From CAVUCH01 sp963763095 (lineage in GTDB: Bacteria > Acidobacteriota > Vicinamibacteria > Vicinamibacterales > JAENWD01): a stretch of 64,000 bases of DNA. Below, one piece after another: positions 41,658 to 50,147 of the stretch. The DNA lies in assembly GCA_963763095.1 (NCBI GenBank), contig CAVXNR010000030.1, forward strand, positions 1 to 64,000. Direction: 5' to 3'. The notes below the pieces were generated by a model. That model had not been told where the DNA came from. It was given only the letters and a program-made list of their open reading frames with translations, and ran no database searches. Numbering within the stretch: position 1 is the stretch's first letter; each line of letters begins with the position of its first letter. A program made the position numbers and the translations under genes.

Positions 41658-42138
41658 GCGCGTCATTATGTATAAAACGGCTGCGCTTTGACCATACGTC
41701 GACTCGCACGGCCTCGTGCGACCTCATCAATTGGTGTTAATCATTACACACCACCGGACAAAGTTACATAAGGTAGAGTTTTGAAATCGCCCCGGAAATG
41801 CAGGGACTCCTGCGGATCACCGAAGCCCATCCCATCACCGTGCCGATCCTGCACGGTGCGCCTGTCTGGTATTAGCGCGCTGAATTCAAAGCGTTAGGCA
41901 ATTTACGAACCAGGCGTGTGGCACAACCCTTGTAGCCGCTATGTCGCGCGCCGCCGGCATCGACATGGCGCGTAATTCAGCGAACGTCTAAGAGCGAACC
42001 GTACGGCTGCTGTTCCCCGACGTGACATTCGGGTGTCCGACGAGGGAGCAGCCGCATAGCTGGAGGTTTGCCCGAACCTTTGTCGGACCACACAGACCCT
42101 ACTAGACGGGAAGAATCTCGTCCGAAGGAGCACGATTG
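41658..42138. promoter_or_regulatory. Intergenic region upstream of the secreted module
   Basis: About 480 nt with visibly lower GC than its surroundings, especially 41660-41790 (TTATGTATAAAACGG, GTTAATCATTACAC, AAAGTTACATAAGGTAGAG). This is a good candidate for a promoter or regulatory leader. No gene is seen. A strong ribosome-binding site, GAAGGAG at 42124-42130, precedes ATG 42139 by 8 nt. Confidence 0.45.
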
Positions 42139-43328
42139 ATGCGTCTATTTCTAACTCAGGCGTTTGCGGCGTTCTTCCTGTTGATCGCCAGCCTCCCGGC
42201 CACGGCTCAAACTATTGATCCCCTGTGGGTGCAAATCTATCCGGGCACTAGCATCCAGTCACGCGTCAACCAGTTTCCTGGCGCGACCACCTTCTATCTC
42301 AGAGCCGGTACCCATCGCCGTCAGACCGTGGTTCCGAAGACCGATAACCGCTTCATCGGCGAGGCCGGCGCAGTGCTGGACGGTGAGAATGTCACGGCGT
42401 TGGCATTTTCGACGGTTTCGGCTCGGTCTTCCCGGGTCACGATTAAAGGGCTCTCGATCCGCAATTATGCGTCCGGATCGTCGCAAGGAGCCATACAGGG
42501 CGATGGTGGCACCAGTTGGGTGGTCGAGGACAATTTCGTCTACAGGAACAAGGTCATTGGTATCCGGTGCGGGCCTGGCTGGCAAGTGCGGCGCAACAAG
42601 GTGTATCAGAATGGAGTGATTGGCATCTCCGGCTATAAGAGCAATAGCATCATCATTGAAGGGAACGAGGTCTACGAAAACAACTACCTGAAGGCTCAGG
42701 AAGCGGCGATCATGTCGCAGGCCTCAGGCATCAAGATTGGCGTCGCCAGTAACGTCACTATTCGCAACAATATCGTGCGTAACAACTACGCGAAGGGTAT
42801 ATGGGTCGACCACAGCCTGCCGACGACCATCATTGAATCAAACCGGTGAGAGACAACGCGCATCAAGGCATTTTTTTCGAGGCGAGCTACACTGGAAAGA
42901 TTCGGTACAATATCTCGGAACGCAATGGCGGAGCGTCCGCGACCGGCTATTGGTTGGCGCGGGCTGGCATCCAGATCACCAACTCTCCGGGCGCCGAGGT
43001 GCACAACAATACGGTAAGCTACAACGCCAACGGCATCACCGCCATGAATACGACCGGCAGCACAGGTTTGGCAGCCCCGCTTGGTCCGCTGAAGATACAG
43101 AACCTCTATGTGCACGACAATATCGTTCGCATGAGTGTTGGCCGCAGCGGCGTCGGGCAGAACACTGGTGAGAAGCAGGTGTACACCTCGTGGAATAACC
43201 GCTTCGTGCACAATACCTATTACACCGGCGCGGCCAGCACCTACTTCACGTGGAACGAGCTGAACCTGACGGTGGCGCAGTGGCGCGCGTACGGGCTAGA
43301 CACGACGGGCTTGTTCTACAGGTTCTAG
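42139..43328 (+). CDS. Secreted right-handed parallel beta-helix protein 1 (frameshifted)
   Basis: Signal peptide (residues 1-25, LTQAFAAFFLLIASLPATAQ) followed by WVQIYPGTSIQSRVNQFPGATTFYLRAG and then PbH1-type rungs with Asn ladders: VTIKGLSIRNY, WVVEDNFVYRNKVIGIR, WQVRRNKVYQNGVIGISG, IIIEGNEVYENN, VTIRNNIVRNN. The frame breaks near 42845 at VRDNAHQGIFF; the second half continues with more rungs to LDTTGLFYRF. About 396 residues. Folds of this type are polysaccharide lyases, epimerases or binding proteins; no catalytic residues can be assigned. Closely paralogous to the gene at 43.9 kb. Confidence 0.8.
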
Positions 43329-43891
43329 CCTGCGAACACCGAATTCCCGCGGGCAGCAGGCCAGACCGGGCAAGCGGCGATAGCCCAGTGCCTGCCGCCC
43401 GCGACATCCCCATCGGTGTTTTCACCATGACACCCGGGCACGACTGATATCGGCGCCCGCCGTACAACGTCGTAATTAGCCCGGCGTAGCTCCCCAGATT
43501 GACGTCGCCGTCTCTTTGAGCGGCCACGGATCGTCCCCTGATTGCTCTTCGTCGTGGAATAGACGGCCGGTGGCCGGCAGCTCCCACTGAGCCGACACAC
43601 ACCTCACGGCACCGACACACACCTTACGGCACCGACACACGCCTCACGGCACTTCCGAGGCCGGCCGGTCTGGAAAGCTCCGCCCGTAGGACCGGTCGCT
43701 GGCGCGTTGGTAAGCAGGCATGGTGATGCCCCGTGTGCCCGGCGTATCGCCGGTACGGACCCGCGCTGCTATCGAACAGCGTGGCCTCGCCAGGTGCGAA
43801 CAGCGTCAGTCGAACTGCGACATTGTGTTGCCAAGATCAGCCGCCACGGAGAGAAGCGGTTGATTTTCGTGTGTACGGGCGGGACCGCAAC
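43329..43891. other. Intergenic region between the beta-helix genes
   Basis: About 560 nt with no recognisable gene. Its middle carries three tandem 20-nt repeats. The promoter and leader of the second beta-helix gene must be here. Confidence 0.4.
43593..43652. repeat. Three tandem 20-nt repeats
   Basis: Units at 43593-43612, 43613-43632 and 43633-43652 read CGACACACACCTCACGGCAC with one substitution in each of the second (CTTA for CTCA) and third (GCC for ACC). They are directly abutting, without spacers, so this is not CRISPR. Located 240 nt upstream of the second beta-helix gene, they could be iterated regulator sites or simple slippage. Confidence 0.85.
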
Positions 43892-45247
43892 ATGCTTCAG
43901 ATGGATGACGACCGGCGTCTGCCAAAACTGGAGAGATACAATGAACGTGTGTGGTCGCCTGCTGATTGCGCGAACGACTCTGCCGACGGAACGCGGGTTG
44001 GCCGCCTAGCAAGGCGTGGTGGCCTGGCACGAGCGATCCTGGTCGCTGCGGTCCTCGCGGGGACCTCTGCGTCTGTGGTGGATGTTGCTGGACAGTCGCC
44101 GCCTGCCGCTCCAACGAACGTGGTGGTGCTTGCCGACGGACCCAGTGCATCGTGGATCTCCATCTTTCCCGGGAGCAGCATTCAAGGCGCCGTGAATGGC
44201 TACCCCGGCGCCACGACGTTTTACATACGGGCTGGTGTGCACCGCCAGCAGCGGATCAATCCCAAGACGAACAACGTGTTCATTGGCGAGGAGGGAGCGG
44301 TCCTCGACGGTGAGAACATTACGCCGTACGCGTTCGAAGCGACTGCGGCAATTCCACAGAGCGTCACCATCAAGCAGCTCGAGATCAGACGATACGCCTC
44401 GCCTGCCCAGGCCGGTGCGATCCAAGGCGACAACGGCCCCAATTGGGTTCTCGAAGACAACATCGTGCACGACAACAGCTACATAGGCATCCGAACAGGC
44501 CGGGGATGGCAGCTACGCCGCAACGCGGTCTACCGCAACGGTGTGATCGGCATCTCAGGATTCCGTTCTCACGGTGCGATCATCGAGAACAACACGATTT
44601 ACGAGAATAACTGGCTGCAAGCGCCGGAACTGCCCGTCAATGCCGAAGCATCCGGGATCAAGTTTGGTGAAACCAAGAACGTGATGATCAGAGGTAACAA
44701 CATCTACGGCAATCTGGCGAAGGGTGTCTGGATTGATCATTGCGAGCCGATGATCACGATCACGGACAATACCATCAGGACCAGCAGTCATCAGGGAGTG
44801 TTCATTGAGATCAGCTATGACACGCTGATCTCCAACAACACGATTGAAAACAATGCAATCGGGCAGCCCTGGCCTCGAGCGGGAATCACGGTGGTGAACT
44901 CGGTCAATGTCGAAATTGCGAACAACACTGTCCGAAACAATGGTTACGGCATCGTGGGTTTCCAGACCACGGGTGTCAATGCGACCACCGGACCGTTTGG
45001 GCCGCTGCGACTCGAGAACATGCACGTTCACGACAACATCATTCGTGTGGGTTCCGGGCGTTCGGGCATCGGTCAGAATACAGGTGAGACACAGGTGTAC
45101 TCCACCTGGAACAATCGCTTCGTGAATAACACGTATACTGCGGCCACCAACAGTTCGTGGTGGGCCTGGCAGAACCTTGCCTACAACTTCGTTGGATGGC
45201 AGGGAGTTGGCCAGGACAAGACCGGCACGTTCACACTGGTGCCGTAG
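43892..45247 (+). CDS. Secreted right-handed parallel beta-helix protein 2
   Basis: Intact, about 451 residues from ATG 43892. The hydrophobic segment AILVAAVLAGTSASVVDVAG is preceded by about 47 residues, unusually long for a signal peptide, so a later start near it is possible. Mature part: ISIFPGSSIQGAVNGYPGATTFYIRAGVHR, then rungs such as WVLEDNIVHDNSYIGIR, WQLRRNAVYRNGVIGISG, VMIRGNNIYGN, ITITDNTIRT, LISNNTIENN, VEIANNTVRNNGYG. It matches protein 1 rung for rung, including GPLRLENMHVHDNIIRV and SGIGQNTGE. Probable surface polysaccharide-binding or -modifying protein; function not assignable. Confidence 0.82.
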   Translation: MLQMDDDRRLPKLERYNERVWSPADCANDSADGTRVGRLARRGGLARAILVAAVLAGTSASVVDVAGQSPPAAPTNVVVLADGPSASWISIFPGSSIQGAVNGYPGATTFYIRAGVHRQQRINPKTNNVFIGEEGAVLDGENITPYAFEATAAIPQSVTIKQLEIRRYASPAQAGAIQGDNGPNWVLEDNIVHDNSYIGIRTGRGWQLRRNAVYRNGVIGISGFRSHGAIIENNTIYENNWLQAPELPVNAEASGIKFGETKNVMIRGNNIYGNLAKGVWIDHCEPMITITDNTIRTSSHQGVFIEISYDTLISNNTIENNAIGQPWPRAGITVVNSVNVEIANNTVRNNGYGIVGFQTTGVNATTGPFGPLRLENMHVHDNIIRVGSGRSGIGQNTGETQVYSTWNNRFVNNTYTAATNSSWWAWQNLAYNFVGWQGVGQDKTGTFTLVP

Positions 45248-46196
45248 ATGCCCGTGGGGTGCCTTGCTGACCGGCACCCCCACACTCTTGCCCAGCGCCT
45301 ACCCGCTCTAGAGGCTCGGGCGTCGATGGGATTGGGTCATGCCCTGAAATCACCGCCGCAGGTGCGCCCTCGGAGGCCGCACCATCCGCTGCTGCGCGAT
45401 CCAACTTCGAAAACAGCCGAGCTCCTCCTCTTGAGGTTCCCATCGGTCCCCGCCTTGCCGTCCTCCCGTCGGACCTCATGCGTTGTAACGGAACCGCCAT
45501 CGTACGCTGTGAATGGTCGTGCTCTCTCTTCAGAATTCCGCATCGCTGTATAGCCGATCAGCTCTCGCAAGCTGCCGACTGAGCGATTCCCACAGCAGAG
45601 TTGTTCGGCGTGTGCCGCGGTGGCGTTCTATCTATTCGGGCAGTCACAGATCCACGGTTCGGAAGCATGTTCACAAAGTGGATAGAACTTACTCGGAGTG
45701 CCGCTTGGGCACGAGTCCGGCCAGACTACAGGAGCACGCTCCTATGGCGTCCGGCTGACGCCCGATCATATGATGTCCCCGGCTCTTTCCTTGTTCTACA
45801 GTTTGAAGTCGGCGGATGGCGCCATCCACCGCAAGGCCTTGGTTACCATCCGCGAAGCAGTGTAAAAGAGGCATGTAGTTTGACGGAAAATTGTGCAGGG
45901 GCCGGTATGCCGCGCGCAGCAGACGAGGTGCCGTGCGCGCGATTACTAACAGACTCAGCTGAGCGCGGTCACTAAACGAGCCAGCTGAGTCACACATCAC
46001 AGGAGTGCTGAGATGTGGCGCCCGAGGCGAATAGAAGAGCGTCCTGCCCGCGCTATCTCTGGTGGCCGATCACGAGGTCAACCGTTCCTGAGGGAAGCTT
46101 ATCCATACGGCGGGCAGGAACTGCTGACGTGTGGACCACGTGTTTGAGGCTACCGCCGTTGATACACGTGCAACCGGCAGCTGAGATGTGAGCAGG
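45248..46196. promoter_or_regulatory. Long intergenic region with an inverted repeat
   Basis: About 950 nt without a recognisable gene; the small open frames here lack any family feature. At 45952-45961 and 45982-45991 lies a perfect inverted repeat GACTCAGCTG / CAGCTGAGTC (20-nt loop), with an inner palindrome CTCAGCTGAG at 45954-45963. It is about 200 nt upstream of a deacetylase gene and could be an operator or a hairpin. Confidence 0.45.
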
Positions 46197-46988
46197 ATGG
46201 GGTGGGCGATTCGCATGCCAAGCGGCATCGGTGACAAACCGGCAGCTTTTGTGACCACCAGCTGGGACGATGGCCACCCTCTGGATGTCCGTCTGGCGGC
46301 ATTGCTGGCGAAGTATGGTGTGCTCGGAACGTTCTACGTCCCCGTGCATTACAACCAGTTTCCGGTCATGAGTCGCGATCAAATACAGGCGGTTCGGTCC
46401 ATGGGCATGGAAATCGGGTCCCATACCGTGACACACCCAAAGCTCACCAGGCTGCCGCGCGCGGACGTGCTACAGGAGCTGGTGGGGAGCAAACGCCACT
46501 TCGAGGATCTGGTCGACGACGAGATTGTCTCCTTCTGTTATCCCGAAGGTGAGTTCAACGCGAGAACGCGGTCATTAGTCATGGAAGCCGGCTACAAGTT
46601 GGCACGCACAACAGCCTGTTTCAGAATAGACAGTGACTTCGACCCGTTTCACATGCCGGTCTCCTTCCAATTCTTCCCGCACTCGCGTGTTGAATATACG
46701 ATCCAGACCGTGAGAGAAGGCAATGTCAAAGGCCTGCGGAACTGGGCCACGCTGTGGCGAATGGAGAGCCATCCGGTCCCTCTTCTGGAGTTGTTTCTGG
46801 AGCACATCCTGGCGCACGGCGGCTTGCTGCACATATGGGGACATTCCTGGGAGATCGAGGAACGGCATCTCTGGGCGGACCTGGAGGACTCGCTCCGGTG
46901 CATTGAAAACGCTCGAGAGGTGGGCTACGTGACAAACGCTCAGACGTTGGGACTGATACGCAACGCAGAGAAGAATAAGGTGTTCTGA
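46197..46988 (+). CDS. Polysaccharide deacetylase, HSWEIE subfamily
   Basis: Intact, about 263 residues. VTTSWDDGHPLDVRLA carries the catalytic Asp pair, EIGSHTVTHPKL the HxxxH metal site, FCYPEGEFN the active-site loop, and LLHIWGHSWEIEE the C-terminal His motif. Starts at GTG 46188, ATG 46197 or ATG 46215 are all possible. No signal peptide. The deacetylase at 53.6-54.4 kb has the same length and the same HSWEI motif, so the two are close relatives. It stands immediately upstream of the radical oxidase gene, probably in one transcript. Confidence 0.85.
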   Translation: MGWAIRMPSGIGDKPAAFVTTSWDDGHPLDVRLAALLAKYGVLGTFYVPVHYNQFPVMSRDQIQAVRSMGMEIGSHTVTHPKLTRLPRADVLQELVGSKRHFEDLVDDEIVSFCYPEGEFNARTRSLVMEAGYKLARTTACFRIDSDFDPFHMPVSFQFFPHSRVEYTIQTVREGNVKGLRNWATLWRMESHPVPLLELFLEHILAHGGLLHIWGHSWEIEERHLWADLEDSLRCIENAREVGYVTNAQTLGLIRNAEKNKVF

Positions 46989-47024
46989 GCCGTCCTCAAA
47001 GGCGCCTCGCCGCAAGGGTAGTGT

Positions 47025-50000
47025 ATGGGTTCACGGAATCAACACGCAGTGGCAGGAATGCGTCGTTCCACCATCATCCTCATCGTGGCAATGGCCACTC
47101 TTGCCCTCCAACCCACTAACGTCTTGACACAGTCCGCCGGAGAATGGTCAGCGGTCATGGCCTGGCCGTACCGCGCGATTCACACCGCGTTGTTGCCGAC
47201 AAACAAGGTGCTCTTCTGGGACTCGTACGACAAGGCCGACAACCCTCAGTTCTGGGATTGGGCCACGAACACGATCAGCGTTGCCACGCAAGCCGGCTAT
47301 AACATCTTCTGCATCGGTTTCGGAGGGATGGCTGACGGCAAACTCTTCATGGCCGGGGGACACATTGCCGATAACGTCGGCCTCGACTACGCGTCTACCT
47401 ACGATCCTGTATCGAATTCATGGACTCGCCACCCGAACATGAATGCGGGACGCTGGTATCCGTCGGTGACGAACCTTGCCAATGGCGACGTTCTGGTGCT
47501 GGCTGGAGTTCAGGACACCACAGTCGGGATGAATCTACTCCCGCAAGTCTGGGACACCCGGACGGGAACGTGGCGCGACTTAACAAATGCACAGCTGTGG
47601 TTACCGTTTTACCCGTTCACGTTTGTGGCGCCCAACGGACGGGTGTTCGTCGCCGGGCCAACCAAAACCACGCGCTACCTGGACACCTCGGGATCCGGCG
47701 CATGGAGCGTGGTGGGCGACACCCAATTCGGGGCTACTGGCACCTGGTACGGGAGCCGCCAGTGGGGCTCGGCGGTCATGTACGAGCCTGGAAAGGTCCT
47801 TATCGCGGGTGGGTCACAGTGCCCGGCGTACGCGGGCTCGTGCAGCAGCATCACCGCAACCGCCGAGGTGATCAACCTCAATAGTGCAACACCCTCCTGG
47901 CGGTATGTCGGCTCGATGGCCACTCCGCGAAAACAGCTCAACTTGACGCTGTTGCCGGATGGTCGGGTGCTGGCCACCGGGGGCAGCAGTGGCGCACTTG
48001 GATACGACGATTCGACGAGTCCCGTCTACACCGCGGAGGTCTGGGATCCTGTCACTGAGGCGTGGTCGACGTGGGCGAGCTCGGCTGTATATCGAGGATA
48101 CCATTCGACAACGCTACTGCTGCCAGACGGTCGCGTCCTCCACGCGGGAGGAAACAAATCGGGCACCGAGACCGCGGTGAGGAACGCAGAGGTATTTACC
48201 CCACCGTATTTGCTGAGCGGCTCGCGACCGACCATCACGGCCGCCCCCGACACGATCGGGTACGGCGACACGTTCCGGATCGACACTCCGGACGTTTCCG
48301 CGATCTCGAAAGTGACTCTTCTCCGGCTCGGGGCTGTCACCCACTCGTTCAACATGAGCCAACGTTTCAATCGCCTTGCGTTCAGCCCGGCCACGGGCGG
48401 GGTCGACGTGATCGCTCCGGCCAACGGCAACCTGGCTCCGCTTGGTCACTACCTGCTATTCGTTCTGAACGCCTCAGGGGTCCCGTCGGTAGGTAAGATC
48501 GTGCGCCTGGCGCCGTCGAACGCTCCCACGAATCTGGCCGCCTCTGCCGTGTCGAGCAGCCAAATCGGTCTGGCGTGGCAGGACAATGCAAGCAGCGAGA
48601 CCGGGTTTCGGATCGAACGCTGCAGCGGGGCGAATTGCGCGTCGTTTGTCGAGATCGCGACCGTTGGCGCCAATGTCACGAGTTATCAGAACACTGGCCT
48701 GATTGCCTCGACGAGCTACTCCTATCGCGTGCGCGCCTACAACCAGAGTGGGACCTCGGCGTATTCGAACACGACCAGTGCAACCGCCACCGAGGGCGGC
48801 TCGGCGCCGGCGGCGCCCAGCAACCTCGCGGCCGTTGTGGTGTCCAGCAGCCAGATAAATCTGACCTGGACGGACAGCGCCGCCGACGAGAGCGGGTTCC
48901 GCATAGAGCGTTGCAGCGGCGGCGGTTGCACGTCGTTTGTGGAGATCGCGGTCGTCGGTACCAATGTGACCACGTATCAGAGCACCGGTCTGCTCGCCTC
49001 CACGAGCTACTCGTACCGCGTCCGCGCCTACAACCAGAGTGCAAGCTCGGGGTATTCGAACACGGCGAGTGCGACCACGCAGGGTGCGGCGCCTGCGGCA
49101 CCGAGCAACCTCGCGGCCCTTGCGGTGTCCAACAGCCAGATCAATTTGACCTGGACCGACGCCGCCACAAACGAGAGCGGGTTCCGCATCGAGCGTTGCG
49201 CCGGGACCGGTTGCACGGCGTTTGCGGAGATCAAGACGGTTGGCGCCAATTCGACCAGCTACCAGAGCACGGCTCTGTCCGCCTCCACGAGCTACTCGTA
49301 CCGCGTGCGCGCCTACAACAGCAGCGGGAATTCCGCCTACTCGAACACGGCGAGTGCGACCACCCAGGGGACGGCGCTATCGGCGCCCAGCAACCTCGCG
49401 GCCGTTGTGGTTTCCAGCAGCCAGATCAACCTGACCTGGACGGACAATTCAACTGCCGAGACCGGCTTTCGCATCGAGCGTTGCAACGGCTCGGCGTGTG
49501 CGTCATTTCTCGAGATCGCGACGGTCGGGGTGAATGCGACCAGTTACCAGAACACGGGTCTGTTCGCCGCGACGAGCTACTCGTACCGCGTGCGCGCCTA
49601 CGACAGCAGCGGGAATTCCGCCTATTCGAACACGGCGAGTGCAAGCACCGCGGCGGAGGGGCTATCGGCGCCCATCAACCTCGTGGCGGTTGCGGTTTCC
49701 AGCAGCCAGATCAATCTGACCTGGACCGACACCGCCACAAACGAGAGCGGATTCCGCATCGAACGCTGCCGCGGCACGAATTGCACGCCTGCGGAAATCA
49801 CGACGGTTGGCGCAAATGTGACGAGTTATCAGAGCACGTTCCTGCTCGCCTCGACGACGTATACGTTTCGTGTGCGCGCCTTCAACCAGGGTGGAACCTC
49901 GGCGTACTCGAACACGGCGAGTGCGACCACTGCCGCGGGCCAGAGCGCGGCCTCATCGGGGGCGTCGGGCACACCCGAACCGCTACAGAGATTCGGCCAT

Positions 50001-50117
50001 GGTGAGCGGGACGACATACCGCTGCCGGGCGTTGTGCTCAACGGCGTCGGGGATTCCGGAAACTCGATCAAAGTCAGCGCACATTACGTTGACGTGATCG
50101 AACGGCTCCCCTGGTGA
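47025..50117 (+). CDS. Galactose-oxidase-like copper radical oxidase with five fibronectin III domains
   Basis: 1030 residues, intact. Signal peptide about residues 12-35 (STIILIVAMATLALQPTNVL). A Kelch propeller (about 40-390) and the galactose-oxidase C-terminal early-set domain (DUF1929, about 395-495) follow. The copper-radical site of galactose and glyoxal oxidases appears complete: Cys96 (FCIGFGG) and Tyr145 (GRWYPS) for the cross-linked cofactor, Tyr359-His360 (RGYHST) and His440 (VTHSFN). Five near-identical FnIII repeats of about 95 residues occupy 496-970. The short C-terminus has no sortase or PEP-CTERM motif. Likely a secreted enzyme oxidising primary alcohols of sugars or aldehydes, giving hydrogen peroxide. 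Confidence 0.85.
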   Translation: MGSRNQHAVAGMRRSTIILIVAMATLALQPTNVLTQSAGEWSAVMAWPYRAIHTALLPTNKVLFWDSYDKADNPQFWDWATNTISVATQAGYNIFCIGFGGMADGKLFMAGGHIADNVGLDYASTYDPVSNSWTRHPNMNAGRWYPSVTNLANGDVLVLAGVQDTTVGMNLLPQVWDTRTGTWRDLTNAQLWLPFYPFTFVAPNGRVFVAGPTKTTRYLDTSGSGAWSVVGDTQFGATGTWYGSRQWGSAVMYEPGKVLIAGGSQCPAYAGSCSSITATAEVINLNSATPSWRYVGSMATPRKQLNLTLLPDGRVLATGGSSGALGYDDSTSPVYTAEVWDPVTEAWSTWASSAVYRGYHSTTLLLPDGRVLHAGGNKSGTETAVRNAEVFTPPYLLSGSRPTITAAPDTIGYGDTFRIDTPDVSAISKVTLLRLGAVTHSFNMSQRFNRLAFSPATGGVDVIAPANGNLAPLGHYLLFVLNASGVPSVGKIVRLAPSNAPTNLAASAVSSSQIGLAWQDNASSETGFRIERCSGANCASFVEIATVGANVTSYQNTGLIASTSYSYRVRAYNQSGTSAYSNTTSATATEGGSAPAAPSNLAAVVVSSSQINLTWTDSAADESGFRIERCSGGGCTSFVEIAVVGTNVTTYQSTGLLASTSYSYRVRAYNQSASSGYSNTASATTQGAAPAAPSNLAALAVSNSQINLTWTDAATNESGFRIERCAGTGCTAFAEIKTVGANSTSYQSTALSASTSYSYRVRAYNSSGNSAYSNTASATTQGTALSAPSNLAAVVVSSSQINLTWTDNSTAETGFRIERCNGSACASFLEIATVGVNATSYQNTGLFAATSYSYRVRAYDSSGNSAYSNTASASTAAEGLSAPINLVAVAVSSSQINLTWTDTATNESGFRIERCRGTNCTPAEITTVGANVTSYQSTFLLASTTYTFRVRAFNQGGTSAYSNTASATTAAGQSAASSGASGTPEPLQRFGHGERDDIPLPGVVLNGVGDSGNSIKVSAHYVDVIERLPW
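48510..49935 (+). repeat. Five tandem FnIII-coding repeats of about 285 nt
   Basis: Units begin near 48510, 48805, 49090, 49375 and 49660. Stretches such as ACGAGCTACTCGTACCGCGT and TCGAACACGGCGAGTGC recur almost unchanged, showing recent internal duplication. Each codes for a module with SSSQINLTW, GFRIERC, TSYSYRVRAY and YSNTASA. Two conserved Cys per unit suggest a disulfide. Confidence 0.85.
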
Positions 50118-50147
50118 ACACCGGTCGCGAGCCGGAGGAGGTGGGCT

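Noticed and set aside
41939..42133. 64-residue leftward frame upstream of beta-helix gene 1
   Set aside because: Overlaps the ribosome-binding site and leader of the real gene; no family features.
43593..43652. CRISPR array
   Set aside because: Repeats abut with no spacers, only three units, and there are no cas genes.
45601..45975. 124-residue plus-strand frame
   Set aside because: No motif or signal peptide; the region looks intergenic.
47025..50117. PEP-CTERM or sortase anchoring of the oxidase
   Set aside because: The C-terminus (DVIERLPW) has no PEP or LPxTG motif, hydrophobic segment or basic tail.
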